Source of the DNA: Pontibacter mucosus
GTDB lineage: Bacteria; Bacteroidota; Bacteroidia; Cytophagales; Hymenobacteraceae
Direction: 5' to 3'
DNA: 64,000 nucleotides
Assembly (NCBI RefSeq): GCF_003054055.1
Contig: NZ_QBKI01000001.1
Location: 62,001 to 126,000 of the forward strand
Shown: positions 30,145-40,304 of the stretch, piece after piece
How positions within the stretch are numbered: position 1 is the stretch's first letter
How the letters are laid out: the number at the start of each line of letters is the position of its first letter
The notes under the pieces: generated by a model
Seen by the model: only the letters and a program-made list of their open reading frames with translations
Told to the model about the DNA's origin: nothing
Database searches by the model: none
Program-made: the position numbers and the translations under genes

Positions 30145-30184
30145 TTAAAATAAGATCGCCGGTACCAGGTGGCACCGGCGATCT
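30145..30184 (-). terminator. Terminator of the TapB-like gene
   Basis: A perfect 11-bp stem (AGATCGCCGGT / ACCGGCGATCT) is followed on the minus strand by TTATTTTAAG. The plus-strand gene ending at 30137 may also use it. Confidence 0.7.
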
Positions 30185-30210
30185 CGCCATGAACAGACGG
30201 ACTAAGCGAT

Positions 30211-30927
30211 TTATTCTATTTTACTGAGCACAGTGTAGGATTGCAGCTTGCCATTGCGGTACGTTTCGGAGCGCACCATCCCGATGCCCGGCACATAATA
30301 TTCCACCGTTTCGAGGCGCATGCCGGGCATTTTCATGCCCATGGCGCGGTTCTCCACCTCCGTATTATACTTTATTTTATAGCTGTCGTACGTACCGGCC
30401 GGCACTTGTATACTTTCCTTGCCTTCCACCTTGCGGTCTGTTACCTTCATCACCATGGTCATCATACTTTGGCCGTTGCCTTTGTTCTTCATTTCCATGG
30501 TCATGCTGCCGTCCTCTAATGCCTGGCCCGGCTGCAGGTTGCCCGGGTAAAGCATCTTGTCGCCTTCCACGGTCATTTCCATGTCGGGCTGCCCTTCCAT
30601 GGCGTTCTGGCGGTTCATCAGCGAGCGCATATCCATCCAGATGCTGCCATCCTCACAACCTACCTTAAAGTCGCCCTCGGTGGCAAGTTTGCCCTTGTTG
30701 TCATACACCTGGCTTTGGATCGTAGCCTCCACCTTGTCGCCGGAGGTATCTGTTTCCCGCACATGATAGGTCATGCGGCCCGTCTGGCGATCTTTCTGGT
30801 CGTAGGTCAGTAACTCATACTTTGCGTTTTCGCGCAGCAGCAGGTAATCGCTGCAACTGGACTGCGCCTTGGATGCAACTGCCACCAGCAAGCAGCACAG
30901 CAACGGCAAAAAGGCCTTACGTATCAT
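30211..30927 (-). CDS. Secreted DUF3108/TapB-like protein
   Basis: This 238-residue protein has a signal peptide (about 1-21, ending SKAQ) and a beta-rich domain with YLLLRENAKYELLTYDQKDR, ESIQVPAGTYDSYKIKY and TVEYYVPGIGMVRSETYRNG. The last two match the pattern of TapB/DUF3108-like proteins (conversion-factor and end-of-domain segments). The central part is Met/Gly-rich. Function unknown. It is transcribed alone. Confidence 0.6.
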   Translation of the reverse strand: MIRKAFLPLLCCLLVAVASKAQSSCSDYLLLRENAKYELLTYDQKDRQTGRMTYHVRETDTSGDKVEATIQSQVYDNKGKLATEGDFKVGCEDGSIWMDMRSLMNRQNAMEGQPDMEMTVEGDKMLYPGNLQPGQALEDGSMTMEMKNKGNGQSMMTMVMKVTDRKVEGKESIQVPAGTYDSYKIKYNTEVENRAMGMKMPGMRLETVEYYVPGIGMVRSETYRNGKLQSYTVLSKIE

Positions 30928-31047
30928 AATTTCATAGTTTTGCTTAATAATAAATAAAAATATTTATAGTGAAGATATTCATCTATACGAACATCTCCAA
31001 GATAAGTCTTGAGAAAGTGCAGCGAAGTATAAACCTGGACAGCAGAA

Positions 31048-31086
31048 ACGGCAAGAGCCGGACAAGTTTGCCCGGCTCTTGCCAAA
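31048..31086 (-). terminator. Terminator of the enoyl-CoA hydratase gene
   Basis: A perfect 12-bp stem (GGCAAGAGCCGG / CCGGCTCTTGCC) lies 22 bp past the minus-strand stop. The T-run is weak. Confidence 0.6.
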
Positions 31087-31107
31087 GTATAATTTAATTA
31101 AAGTTGC

Positions 31108-31890
31108 CTAAACCCCTTTAAACTGAGGCTTTCGCTTTTCGTTGAAGGCGGCCACCCCTTCTTTGTAGTCCTCTGAGTTGCCGGCGATCTTCTGGCAGTA
31201 GGCCTCGTACTCCAGCATTTCATCCAATGTGGAGCTGAAGGACTTGTTCAGCATCTTCTTCATCATGCCGATAGCCTTGGTGGGGCCGGCGGCATAACGG
31301 GCGGCCAGCTCGGCCACAGCGGCATCCAGTTCCTCCGGTGCCACCACCTTGTTCACCATGCCCAACTGCAGCGCCTCCTCTGCCGTCACTTTGGTTCCCA
31401 GCGTGCTCAGCTCGAAAGCCTTTAGTGAGCCCACAACGCGCGGCAGGAAGAATGAGGAGCCGGAGTCGAGCACCAGGCCCACGTTCACGAACACCTCTAT
31501 CATACTTGCTGCGGTGCTGGCCACAATCAGGTCGGAGGCGAGCGCCAGGGAGCAACCGGCACCAGCCGCCACACCGTTGAGCCTGCAGATAATGGGTTTT
31601 GGCAGGTTGCGCATCGCCCGGATAATGGGGTTGTAGCGCTTCTCCAGCGACTCGGACAGGTCGCGCTTGCTGGCGCTGGCAATAGCCTTTAGGTCCTGGC
31701 CTGAGCAGAAGGCTTTGCCTGCACCGGTCAGCACCACCACCCGCACGTTTTCATCACGGGCAACCTGCTTCAGGGCGTCCTGCAGGTCGTAGCTTTGCTG
31801 GTCGTTGAAGGCATTGAAAACATCGGGCCGGTTCAGGGTGATGGTGGCCACGCCATCCTGCACCTCATATAAAAGGCATTCGTAGTTCAT
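31108..31890 (-). CDS. Enoyl-CoA hydratase/isomerase family protein (PaaG-like)
   Basis: This 260-residue crotonase-fold enzyme has the oxyanion-hole motifs CSGQDLKAIA and GVAAGAGCSLALASDLIVA. The segment GLVLDSGSSFFLPRVVG, with Asp at the catalytic position, resembles PaaG (epoxyphenylacetyl-CoA isomerase) and related isomerases more than classical FadB hydratases, which have Glu there. The C-terminus ends EGVAAFNEKRKPQFKGV, as usual. No phenylacetate genes are nearby, so the substrate is uncertain. Confidence 0.85.
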   Translation of the reverse strand: MNYECLLYEVQDGVATITLNRPDVFNAFNDQQSYDLQDALKQVARDENVRVVVLTGAGKAFCSGQDLKAIASASKRDLSESLEKRYNPIIRAMRNLPKPIICRLNGVAAGAGCSLALASDLIVASTAASMIEVFVNVGLVLDSGSSFFLPRVVGSLKAFELSTLGTKVTAEEALQLGMVNKVVAPEELDAAVAELAARYAAGPTKAIGMMKKMLNKSFSSTLDEMLEYEAYCQKIAGNSEDYKEGVAAFNEKRKPQFKGV

Positions 31891-32004
31891 GTGTGTTGGG
31901 GTTAGTTTTGATTATTATAAAGTTAGGAAATCCCGCCTGACCTGCAAGCTGCCGTACTTCCTTCCTCATTGCACATCAGTGTCTACGTGAGTCGTATTTT
32001 TATA

Positions 32005-32735
32005 CTTTGGTCCGCTGCCGCGGGTTTGCAACCCGTGCCTTCCTATCTGCTCGGCTTTGTAATCCGAGTGGCTTGAAAAGCCATACTTTATACTTTGGCT
32101 ATACTTTACTTTCTGAGCTGCTGCTGGCGCGAGCTTGTAGCGCGTGCCTCATATTTATACTTTCATAGCCGCCGCTTCCCGTAACTGGAGCCAGGCTATA
32201 CTTTCTAGCTTCTGTTCATCCTTCAGACTTACATGAGCTACTGTTTCATTTCTGGCTTTGGTGCCCTCCTAGGCCGGGAGGCCTCGCCTTGGGGGTAGGG
32301 GCCCTCGATAAGGGCATCGCGCGGTGTTCCCTCCTTGCCTCGCTCGCGCTCGGCATGCCCTTGGCGGGCACCGGATCTCACAAGGCGCTCAACCCAAAGG
32401 CTGGGAACAGAATCGATAGCTCCTGCCTTTGCTATGCAACAAGCACAACTGTCCCCTTGAGGACAAGTGAGAACGGGAGTTTGAAGCTTGCGAGCAGCGC
32501 TCAACAGGGGTGTTTATACTTAGACTATGAAACTTATACTTCAGTATCAGTAGCTACAGAACTCCCCGCCTTAGACAAGGAGGGGCCAGGGGTGGTTGGA
32601 CCCGGAGCTGTAGAAACGCGGACAAGGATGTCCGCGGCAGCAGAAGTTCCAGACAAAGAAGTCCGGAAACAGCATAATACTATCAAACTCCCTCCCCTGT
32701 TCTTAGGGGAGGGTTGGGGTAGGGTTTAGCAGTGA
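32005..32735 (+). repeat. Dispersed modular repeat, copy 2
   Basis: The most complete copy, in the same orientation and module order as copy 1. It has a CCGCGGGTTTGCAACCCGTG hairpin, CATAGCCGCCGCTTCCCG, GTGCCCTCCTAGGCCGGGAG with an extra insert of about 25 bp, the GCCTCGCTCGCGCTCGG and GGCGCTCAACCCAAAGGCTG block, GTCCCCTTGAGGACAAGTGA with GCTTGCGAGC, then CTCCCCGCC/AAGGAGGGG and CTCCCTCCCCTGTTCTTAGG. It fills the space between the enoyl-CoA hydratase start and the PAP2 gene end. Confidence 0.85.
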
Positions 32736-32774
32736 CAGTTAAGCCCGGCACGGCAAGTATAAATCAAGTATAAA

Positions 32775-33392
32775 CTACAGCGCCAGCGAAGCCATGAGCG
32801 CCAGCAGGAAGCCGCTCCCGAAGCCGGCGTAGACTTCCTCGGGGGTATGGGCCTGCAGTGCCAGCCTCGCCGACATGACGGCTCCGGTCAGGAAAACACC
32901 TATGATGATTGGGTAAACCAGCATGGCCTCCGGGGCCAGTTTGTGCAGCAGGACCAGCAAGCCCAGGGCACCGCCCATACCAATACTGTGCGCGCTTATC
33001 TTCCAGAACTGCGTCACGATGTAGGCCACAAACACCGAGGCCGCGATGATGCCCATCACGAAGTAAAAAATAGGGTTATAGGTCGGCTCGCGGTAAAAAA
33101 GGTAGGCAGTGGCAGCGTAGCAAATGCCCGTAAACAGCAGAGGTATACTTCGCTGGTCCCGCCTGTCGGCCTCCATCGAGTCGAGGTAGCCCAGGCGCAC
33201 CATGGCGTATACAGCGGCCGTTGGAAGTATAAAAGTCGAGAAGAAGATCATAGCCAGCACAATCCAGCGCACGTGCATGGGCAGCGTGAGCGCGGACTCG
33301 GGCAGGTAGTAAAGTATAACGGCAAAAACGTACGTCGGCAGCAGCAGCGGGTGAAAAACAACAGACAGGGCCTTTGCGAGCGAACGATTCAC
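32775..33392 (-). CDS. PAP2-like membrane protein
   Basis: This 205-residue protein has about six membrane helices. Two conserved segments, KISAHSIGMGG and ARLALQAHTPEEVYAGFGSG, match the central Ser-x-x-His and the final Arg-x5-His-x3-(Asp/Glu) parts of the PAP2 phosphatase signature, in relaxed form. It may dephosphorylate a lipid or isoprenoid phosphate in the membrane, though replacement of canonical residues leaves activity uncertain. Repeat copy 2 lies just downstream and a GAGTTTAGG-type tract just upstream. Confidence 0.7.
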   Translation of the reverse strand: MNRSLAKALSVVFHPLLLPTYVFAVILYYLPESALTLPMHVRWIVLAMIFFSTFILPTAAVYAMVRLGYLDSMEADRRDQRSIPLLFTGICYAATAYLFYREPTYNPIFYFVMGIIAASVFVAYIVTQFWKISAHSIGMGGALGLLVLLHKLAPEAMLVYPIIIGVFLTGAVMSARLALQAHTPEEVYAGFGSGFLLALMASLAL

Positions 33393-33399
33393 GGAGAAG

Positions 33400-33457
33400 G
33401 TAGAAAGTTAAAGAGTTAGAGAGTTTAGGAGTTAGAGAGTTTAGGAGTTAGAGAGTT
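33400..33457 (+). repeat. Degenerate tandem repeat of GAGTTTAGGAGTTAGA type
   Basis: Three units of AGAGTTAGAGAGTTTAGG type lie between the PAP2 gene start and the rpoN end. Same family as 20190-20291 and 38190-38229. Confidence 0.7.
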
Positions 33458-33518
33458 GCAGCCTGATTAAATTGTGCATCCAAAAAGCAATTTAACAATC
33501 AACAACCCAACAATTAAT

Positions 33519-34961
33519 TTAAAGCTCCTTACGTAAACGGGCCACGGGAATGTTCAGCTGCTCCCTGTACTTGGCCACGGTGCGGCGGGCGATGTTATAG
33601 CCTTTCTCGTTCAGCAGTTTCTCTATCTTCTCGTCGGAGAGCGGCTTGCGCTTGTTCTCGTTGTCGATGATCTCTTTGAGGATGTGCTTTACCTCGCGGC
33701 TGCTGGCATCCTCGCCGGAGTCGGTGGCGATGCCCTCGGAGAAAAAGTACTTGAGCGGGTAAATGCCAAACTCGGTCTGCACGGCCTTGCTGTTGGCCAC
33801 GCGGCTCACGGTACTGATGTCCATCCCGATTTCCTCGGCAATGTCCTTCAGGATCATCGGGCGCAACATGCTTTCGTCCCCTTCCAGGAAGAAGTCGTGC
33901 TGGTACTTGATGATGGCCTCCATGGTGCGCAGCAGCGTGTTCTGGCGCTGGCGGATGGCGTCGATGAACCACTTGGCCGCGTCGAGCTTCTGCTTCACAA
34001 AAGCCACGGTCTCCTTCAGCTTCTTGTCCTTCTTGTCCGACTTGTCATAGGCATCGAACATGTCGGCGTAGGAGCGGCTGATGCGCAGGTCCGGGGCGTT
34101 GCGGGAGTTAAGGGAGAGCTCCAACTGGCCGTTGTTGTTGGTAAGTATAAAATCGGGGATAATGTACTGCACCCGTGCTATTCCCGCGCCTGCGCCGCCC
34201 GGCTTCGGGTTGAGGCGGGTAATCACATCAATGGCCTTCTTCAGATCCTCCTCCGACACATTAAACTTGCTCTGTATCTTCTGGTAGTGCTTCTTGGTGA
34301 ACTCATCAAAGGCCTGCCGGATGATGCGTTCGGCCAGCACGGTGGTAGCGTCCTGCTCGCGGCGCTCCAGCTGCAGCAGCAGGCATTCGGGCAAATCGCG
34401 GGCGGCAATACCGGCCGGGTCGAAGGTCTGGATCAGGTGCAGCACCTGCTCTATCTCCTCCTCCGTGGTGTCGATGTTCTGGGAAAAAGCCAGGTCGTTG
34501 GCAATGGAGCTCAGCTCGCGGCGGATGTAGCCGTCGTTGTCAATGCTTCCGATCAGCTGCATGCCGATGGAGTATTGCTTGTCGTCGAGGTCCAGGAAAC
34601 CGAGCTGGTCCAGCAGCGAGTCGGTGAGGGTGGTAGCCATGGCAATGGGCATCTCCCGGTCTTCCTCGTCTTCCCCACCGCGGTCGCCCTGCATTTTGTA
34701 GCCGCTTATCTCGTCGTCGTTCAGGTAGTCGTTCAGGTCGATTTCGTCGTCCTTGCCGTAGTCCTCCTCGTAATCGTCTGAGGAGTCGCTATACTCCTCG
34801 GCAGGCTCCTCGCGCCCCTCTTCCAGGGCCGGGTTTACCTCCAGCTCCTCTTTTATGCGCATCTCCAACTCAGCAGTAGGTATCTGCAGCAGCTTGATAA
34901 ATTGTATCTGCTGCGGCGATAGCTTCTGGGATAAAAGTTGTCTTAAATCGAGTCGCTGCAT
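33519..34961 (-). CDS. rpoN: RNA polymerase sigma-54 factor
   Basis: This 480-residue protein has the N-terminal activator-responsive region (LRQLLSQKLSPQQIQFIKLL), an acidic linker (EEYSDSSDDYEEDYGKDDE), the core-binding domain and the DNA-binding part: helix-turn-helix MDISTVSRVANSKAVQTEFG and RpoN box ARRTVAKYREQLNIP. It directs transcription from -24/-12 promoters with bacterial enhancer-binding proteins. Its own promoter has a perfect sigma-A type box. Confidence 0.97.
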   Translation of the reverse strand: MQRLDLRQLLSQKLSPQQIQFIKLLQIPTAELEMRIKEELEVNPALEEGREEPAEEYSDSSDDYEEDYGKDDEIDLNDYLNDDEISGYKMQGDRGGEDEEDREMPIAMATTLTDSLLDQLGFLDLDDKQYSIGMQLIGSIDNDGYIRRELSSIANDLAFSQNIDTTEEEIEQVLHLIQTFDPAGIAARDLPECLLLQLERREQDATTVLAERIIRQAFDEFTKKHYQKIQSKFNVSEEDLKKAIDVITRLNPKPGGAGAGIARVQYIIPDFILTNNNGQLELSLNSRNAPDLRISRSYADMFDAYDKSDKKDKKLKETVAFVKQKLDAAKWFIDAIRQRQNTLLRTMEAIIKYQHDFFLEGDESMLRPMILKDIAEEIGMDISTVSRVANSKAVQTEFGIYPLKYFFSEGIATDSGEDASSREVKHILKEIIDNENKRKPLSDEKIEKLLNEKGYNIARRTVAKYREQLNIPVARLRKEL

Positions 34962-35304
34962 AGGGTATAAGGGTAAAAAGGCGCCGTTTCGCGCACTTCC
35001 AAATTTAGGATAATTTTACTTGCATTTAAAAAAAAGGTTAAAATATCGTTACTTTGGGAGGTTTCCGGAGAAATGCGGGCAACGGGCCGTGGGTGCCATA
35101 CTTTGGCAAGTATAAAACCAGCCTTAGCCAGCCAGGATATACTGCCCCGGCCGCTGCTATACGTTACTGGAACGCTAATCGGGCGCTTTAAAGTATAGCG
35201 GGCAATACCTGGGCATACGTTTCAGGCCAGTGTATCGCCGGATCATAAAAAATTTATATTTTCAGAGGATTAACCGTACCTTCAGGGTACCAATAACCAT
35301 ACAC
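34962..35304. other. Divergent promoter region between rpoN and asnS
   Basis: No coding ORF is supported. It holds the rpoN -7 box, several TATACTT/AAGTATA words (around 35099-35200) and a T/A-rich segment (TTTATATTTTC) before asnS that may be its promoter. Confidence 0.4.
35000..35007 (-). promoter_or_regulatory. -7 box (TAAATTTG) for rpoN
   Basis: A perfect TAnnTTTG match on the minus strand, about 39 bp before the rpoN ATG. The upstream tract is A/T-rich but lacks a clear -33 TTTG. Confidence 0.42.
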
Positions 35305-36741
<1,437 letters not shown>

Positions 36742-36763
36742 GCGAGTTTATACTTTACGGGAG

Positions 36764-36796
36764 AGCCCGGCTATACTTTGGCCGGGCTTTTTTTAT
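36764..36796 (+). terminator. Terminator of asnS
   Basis: An 8-bp stem (AGCCCGGC / GCCGGGCT) with a TATACTTTG loop and a seven-T run. Another TATACTT copy follows at once. Confidence 0.8.
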
Positions 36797-36913
36797 ACTT
36801 CTAAAGCTCCCCTTCTGCAGGCTGCACAAGATTCTTCCCAAATGCGTAACTTACGCTGAAAACAAAGTATAAATCAGGCTGATTTTGTTAGCCCCAAGTA
36901 TAAACCGCACCCC

Positions 36914-38188
36914 ATGAACTATCAAAACACGCTTGCCTTTGCACAGGAGCTGGACCGCCAGGATCCCTTATACCATTTCAGAGACCGCTTTTACTTTCCG
37001 CAGGTAAACAAGCAGGACGCCATCTACTTCTGTGGCAACTCGCTGGGGCTGCAACCAAAGTCGGCGCAGATGTACATCGACAACGAGATGTATAAATGGG
37101 CTAACCTGGCGGTGGAAGGACATTTTAAAGGCGAGGAGCCCTGGTTTAACTACCACGAGCTGTTGGCTCCGGCAACAGCCCGCATGGTGGGAGCCAAAGA
37201 GAGCGAGGTAGTGGTGATGAACCAGCTCACCGTGAACCTGCACCTGATGCTGGTGTCATTTTACCGCCCTGAGGGCAAGCGCTTCAAAATCATGACCGAG
37301 GCCGGGGCTTTTCCTTCCGACCAGTATGCCCTGGAAACCCAAGTAAAATTCCATGGGTATAACCCCGACGAGGCCATTGTGGAGCTTTTCCCGCGGGAGG
37401 GCGAGCACACGCTGCGCACCGAAGATATCCTGCAAAGTATAAAACAGCACGGCGAGGAACTGGCGCTGGTGATGATGGGCGGCATCAACTACTACACCGG
37501 CCAGGTGTTTGATATGGCGGCCATCACCAAAGCCGGCCATGAGGCGGGAGCTTTGGTTGGGTTTGACCTGGCGCATGCTGCCGGCAACGTGCCCTTGTAC
37601 CTGCACGACTGGGGCGTGGACTTTGCCGTGTGGTGTACCTATAAATACCTGAACTCCGGACCGGGCGGCACCTCGGGCGTTTTTGTGCACGAGCGCCACG
37701 GCAACGACCCAGGTATACCGCGCTTCGCCGGCTGGTGGGGCCACGACGCCGACGTTCGTTTTCAGATGAAGAAGGGTTTTATACCGATGCAAGGCGCAGC
37801 AGGCTGGCAACTGAGCAATGCCCAGATTCTGCCGATGGCGGTGCACCGCGCCGCGCTGGAACTGGTGGATGAGGCTGGCGGCATGGAGGCGCTCCGCGCC
37901 AAGAGCGAAAAGCTGACGGGCTACCTGGAGTACCTCATCAATGATGTGCACGTGGGCAAGGAGGTACTGGAGATGATCACCCCCACCGACCCGCAGGCCC
38001 GTGGCTGCCAGATTTCGCTGCTTGTAAAGAGAGATTCGCGCCTGCTGTTTAACAAGTTGATGGAGGCCGGCATTATCGTGGACTACCGCGAGCCAAACGT
38101 CATCCGCGTGGCCCCTACCCCGCTCTACAATAGCTTTGAGGAAGTATACCGCTTCTCCGAAATCCTGCACCAGTGCCTGGAGAGGTAG
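36914..38188 (+). CDS. kynU: Kynureninase
   Basis: This 424-residue PLP enzyme matches kynureninase over its length: FCGNSLGLQPKSAQMYIDNE, the GEEPWFNYHELL segment, VVVMNQLTVNLHLML, the PLP-binding region LVGFDLAHAAGNVPLYLHDW, and the Lys loop WCTYKYLNSGPGGTSGVFVH. It cleaves 3-hydroxykynurenine (or kynurenine) to 3-hydroxyanthranilate (or anthranilate) and alanine. With kmo, HAAO and ACMSD genes in the next 15 kb, a role in tryptophan/kynurenine catabolism is well supported. Confidence 0.96.
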   Translation: MNYQNTLAFAQELDRQDPLYHFRDRFYFPQVNKQDAIYFCGNSLGLQPKSAQMYIDNEMYKWANLAVEGHFKGEEPWFNYHELLAPATARMVGAKESEVVVMNQLTVNLHLMLVSFYRPEGKRFKIMTEAGAFPSDQYALETQVKFHGYNPDEAIVELFPREGEHTLRTEDILQSIKQHGEELALVMMGGINYYTGQVFDMAAITKAGHEAGALVGFDLAHAAGNVPLYLHDWGVDFAVWCTYKYLNSGPGGTSGVFVHERHGNDPGIPRFAGWWGHDADVRFQMKKGFIPMQGAAGWQLSNAQILPMAVHRAALELVDEAGGMEALRAKSEKLTGYLEYLINDVHVGKEVLEMITPTDPQARGCQISLLVKRDSRLLFNKLMEAGIIVDYREPNVIRVAPTPLYNSFEEVYRFSEILHQCLER

Positions 38189-38189
38189 A

Positions 38190-38229
38190 AGAATTTAAGA
38201 GTTTGGAAGTTGAGGAGTTAGAGAGTTTA
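38190..38229 (+). repeat. Degenerate repeat of GAGTTTGGAAGTTGAGG type
   Basis: A short member of the GAGTTTAGG family immediately after the kynU stop codon. Confidence 0.6.
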
Positions 38230-38270
38230 AGCGGCTGGTGCTTTAAAGTGGTGCCAGCCGCTGTTTTTTT
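38230..38270 (+). terminator. Terminator of kynU
   Basis: A 9-bp stem (AGCGGCTGG / CCAGCCGCT) followed by a run of seven T. It marks the left border of the AT-rich island. Confidence 0.85.
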
Positions 38271-38454
38271 ATTGTGCGGCAAAAAGCTTATTACTATTTT
38301 ACTATATAGTATACTCGTTAGTCCAGTTCCGTATATACGACTAATGGGGAGCGGCTAAAAGGAATAACTTCCGTTTATATATTAGTTAGTTAGTCAATTG
38401 TAATTAAAAAAGCTGAGGGAGAATTGTTAATTCATTTTATTCAAAACCTGAGAA
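38271..38454. other. AT-rich start of the island, no gene seen
   Basis: The base composition falls abruptly after the kynU terminator. Imperfect inverted words (CGTTAGTC and CGACTAATG, and ATTAGTTAGTTAGTCAATTG) are present. No ORF is supported before 38455. Confidence 0.4.
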
Positions 38455-38886
38455 ATGTACTCTAAAGAGCTTGCAAAAAATCTTAATGAAGTTCATGAAC
38501 TTATGGAAAATATTGTCAATAAAAATAAGAATGATATTGATAATAGTCAGCTCAATGTTTTTGAAGCAATGGCAATGACATTAAAGGAACTCAGGGACAA
38601 AGTAGAAAATCAGCAAGCCTTAAATAGACACTTATTAAGTGATTTTGATAAGATACTGTCAGTATCAGTTAGAGTATTTGATGGTACTCGGATTGACGAT
38701 TTATTATGGAAAATTAATAAAGAGCTCAACAAAAGTCGAATAAAGTTGAACTTGAAAGCAAATCATCAACTAGCACGGTACAGGCTTTATACTCGGCTGA
38801 TGCCTCCTCATCGCCTACACCATTCCGTTACCAGCAACTTTATAATCACCAAACCAACCATAAAACACCCATTGTTGTCTATCTAA
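38455..38886 (+). CDS. Orphan ORF A of the AT-rich island
   Basis: This 143-residue ORF is AT-rich. The first about 105 residues look like a real helical, charged cytoplasmic protein (MYSKELAKNLNEVHELMENI, VFEAMAMTLKELRDKVENQQ). The last about 35 residues (from LYTRLMPPHRL) are translated out of the palindromic element at 38771-38838. The ORF therefore probably lost its native end when that element was inserted or joined. No family recognised. Confidence 0.5.
   Translation: MYSKELAKNLNEVHELMENIVNKNKNDIDNSQLNVFEAMAMTLKELRDKVENQQALNRHLLSDFDKILSVSVRVFDGTRIDDLLWKINKELNKSRIKLNLKANHQLARYRLYTRLMPPHRLHHSVTSNFIITKPTIKHPLLSI
38771..38838 (+). repeat. Island palindrome 1 (cassette-site-like)
   Basis: An imperfect palindrome with an inner hairpin GGC-(T)-GATG-CCTCCT-CATC-GCC that has one bulged T. 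Outer arms GGTACAGG and CCGTTACC pair partly. It shares CAGGCTnnATACTCGGCT and CCGTTAC-AGC with the element at 39711-39784. Confidence 0.45.
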
Positions 38887-38907
38887 TCAAATAGTAATAA
38901 TAAAAAT

Positions 38908-39243
38908 ATGAAAACGTGTGTCTATTTAATTTTAATGTTATCAACTATTGGTTTTCTAGGATGCAATGAAGACGATGATTCGTTTAAACCTATGTCCTGT
39001 CAACAATTTGGTTCTATCATTGAATCCAAATCTAAAATAAACGGGAGAGTTTATCAGATCGCTGATCTTTGGGTAATTGATGTCCTATTGAATGAGAAAA
39101 TCGTACGTTGTTCGCCTTGTAATCTGCCTGATGAACTAAAAATAGAAAATTTGAACATTGTCATAGATGCCAACTTTTACCAAATACCTCCAAATGTTCG
39201 AATGGTAGGTACTCCCATAGAAATCACCCAAATATATGAATAG
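38908..39243 (+). CDS. Orphan lipoprotein of the AT-rich island
   Basis: This 111-residue ORF starts MKTCVYLILMLSTIGFLGC with a lipobox Cys19 and acidic NEDDDS after it. Three further Cys (SCQQFG, RCSPC) follow. It resembles short Bacteroidota lipoproteins but no family is recognised. An AT-rich Shine-Dalgarno-poor leader (AATAATAAAAATATG) precedes it. Confidence 0.55.
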   Translation: MKTCVYLILMLSTIGFLGCNEDDDSFKPMSCQQFGSIIESKSKINGRVYQIADLWVIDVLLNEKIVRCSPCNLPDELKIENLNIVIDANFYQIPPNVRMVGTPIEITQIYE

Positions 39244-39249
39244 CTGCAG

Positions 39250-39370
39250 GTAACAACAGAATAAAGCAAGGGCTGTAAGAGCCCTTTGCCAATGAACTAC
39301 AAAACCCATACTTTGCATCCTATGAGAAGCTGCGGTGAGCAGCCCCTGCTTTATTCAATGGACGTTGGCT
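39250..39370 (+). repeat. Island palindrome 2, 16-bp inverted arms
   Basis: Arms AATAAAGCAAGGGCTG (39260-39275) and CAGCCCCTGCTTTATT (39340-39355) match at 15 of 16 positions and enclose about 64 bp. An inner hairpin (GCAAGGGCT gtaag AGCCCTTTGC) could end the preceding transcript. The right end reads GACGTTGGCTATAAT, then the next ORF starts. Confidence 0.5.
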
Positions 39371-39375
39371 ATAAT

Positions 39376-39702
39376 ATGAGTAAAAAAGTAACTGTATCAA
39401 CAGGCATAACAGTTTGGATTATCACTCCATTATTACTTTCCAACATCTATGATATAAACTTCCTGGAAATGCTAAAATCGTTTTTCAGTTTTATACATTT
39501 ACTTGCGTTAAGCAGTGTACTTCTGATTGACTATCAATCAAGACATAAAATTCAGAAAACTTTAGTATTAATCGTTTTTATAGTTTACCCTTTGCTTCTG
39601 ACTGCAGATTCTACACAAATATTTGACGAGAAAACATTTCTAGTTGTTTTTATTACAGCCTGGATATATTTAATGGGGTTTGCTGGATGGTTATACTCAT
39701 AA
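39376..39702 (+). CDS. Orphan small membrane protein of the AT-rich island
   Basis: I prefer the start at ATG 39376 (MSKKVTVSTGITVWIITPLL); upstream ATGs lie within the palindrome. The 108-residue product has three to four predicted membrane helices. Composition is AT-rich, unlike the flanking genes. No family recognised. Confidence 0.5.
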   Translation: MSKKVTVSTGITVWIITPLLLSNIYDINFLEMLKSFFSFIHLLALSSVLLIDYQSRHKIQKTLVLIVFIVYPLLLTADSTQIFDEKTFLVVFITAWIYLMGFAGWLYS

Positions 39703-39710
39703 AATCAAAG

Positions 39711-39784
39711 TAGCTAATCCTGCACAGGCTCCATACTCGGCTACGCCTCGTCAACAGTCTGTACTAACCGTTAGAAGCGTTAAA
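39711..39784 (+). repeat. Island palindrome 3 (cassette-site-like)
   Basis: Outer ends GCTAAT and CGTTAGAAGC are partly complementary, and GCACAGGCT pairs with AGTCTGTAC at seven of nine positions. It shares CAGGCTnnATACTCGGCT with palindrome 1. It is followed within 10 bp by the next ORF start. Confidence 0.45.
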
Positions 39785-39791
39785 CTACAGG

Positions 39792-40232
39792 ATGAAGAAT
39801 AAGAAGCGCTTTGCTCTGTCAGAAAGTATAGCTGACAATCAGAAGTGGCTTATACTTTTAAATATTTATTTAGAGCAAGCTGACTTTGCCGAGTTCAACG
39901 TCCTTTACGACCCAAGTAACCTGCTGCCTGAGTTGGAAGCACTTGAACAAGATTTGGTTGAGGCAGGAAAAAGAAATGATAAATTTTACGCAAGCGGAAC
40001 CTCCCGCAAGTATAGGCTATCCTCGAGGGTAAAGGACCTTATACTATCAAAGCCTTACAACGCATGGAGGAACTACCAGTTCGAAGACTTATCGCTGCTA
40101 AAGGATGGCATGGAAATACTGGCTACCATTACGCATGAAAATTATATTTTTGCCCGGATGTCTGAACAGGAAAGAGCAGAACTGAACGGGCAAGGGTTTG
40201 AATTTGGAGCGCTACAGGAAATCAAAGAATAA
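39792..40232 (+). CDS. Orphan cytoplasmic ORF D of the island
   Basis: This 146-residue ORF reads as a normal globular protein (DNQKWLILLNIYLEQADFAE, NAWRNYQFEDLSLLKDGMEI, MSEQERAELNGQGFEFGALQ). It is less AT-rich than its neighbours but shares the island layout. No family recognised. Confidence 0.6.
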   Translation: MKNKKRFALSESIADNQKWLILLNIYLEQADFAEFNVLYDPSNLLPELEALEQDLVEAGKRNDKFYASGTSRKYRLSSRVKDLILSKPYNAWRNYQFEDLSLLKDGMEILATITHENYIFARMSEQERAELNGQGFEFGALQEIKE

Positions 40233-40239
40233 AGTCCCG

Positions 40240-40304
40240 CAGCGAACCCATCACCGAGGTTTAGGCTACAACACCTCGTCCGCTGGCCCGTTACAAGCTA
40301 ACAC
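40240..40304 (+). repeat. Island palindrome 4 (cassette-site-like)
   Basis: A perfect inner stem CGAGGT / ACCTCG lies at 40255-40260 and 40273-40278. Outer GCGAAC and CCGTTAC partly pair, and the right end CCGTTACAAGC resembles palindromes 1 and 3. Confidence 0.42.

Noticed and set aside
31108-31890. Assigning the enoyl-CoA hydratase as paaG outright
   Set aside because: The Asp-containing motif is PaaG-like, but no other phenylacetate catabolism gene is nearby, so only the family level is given.
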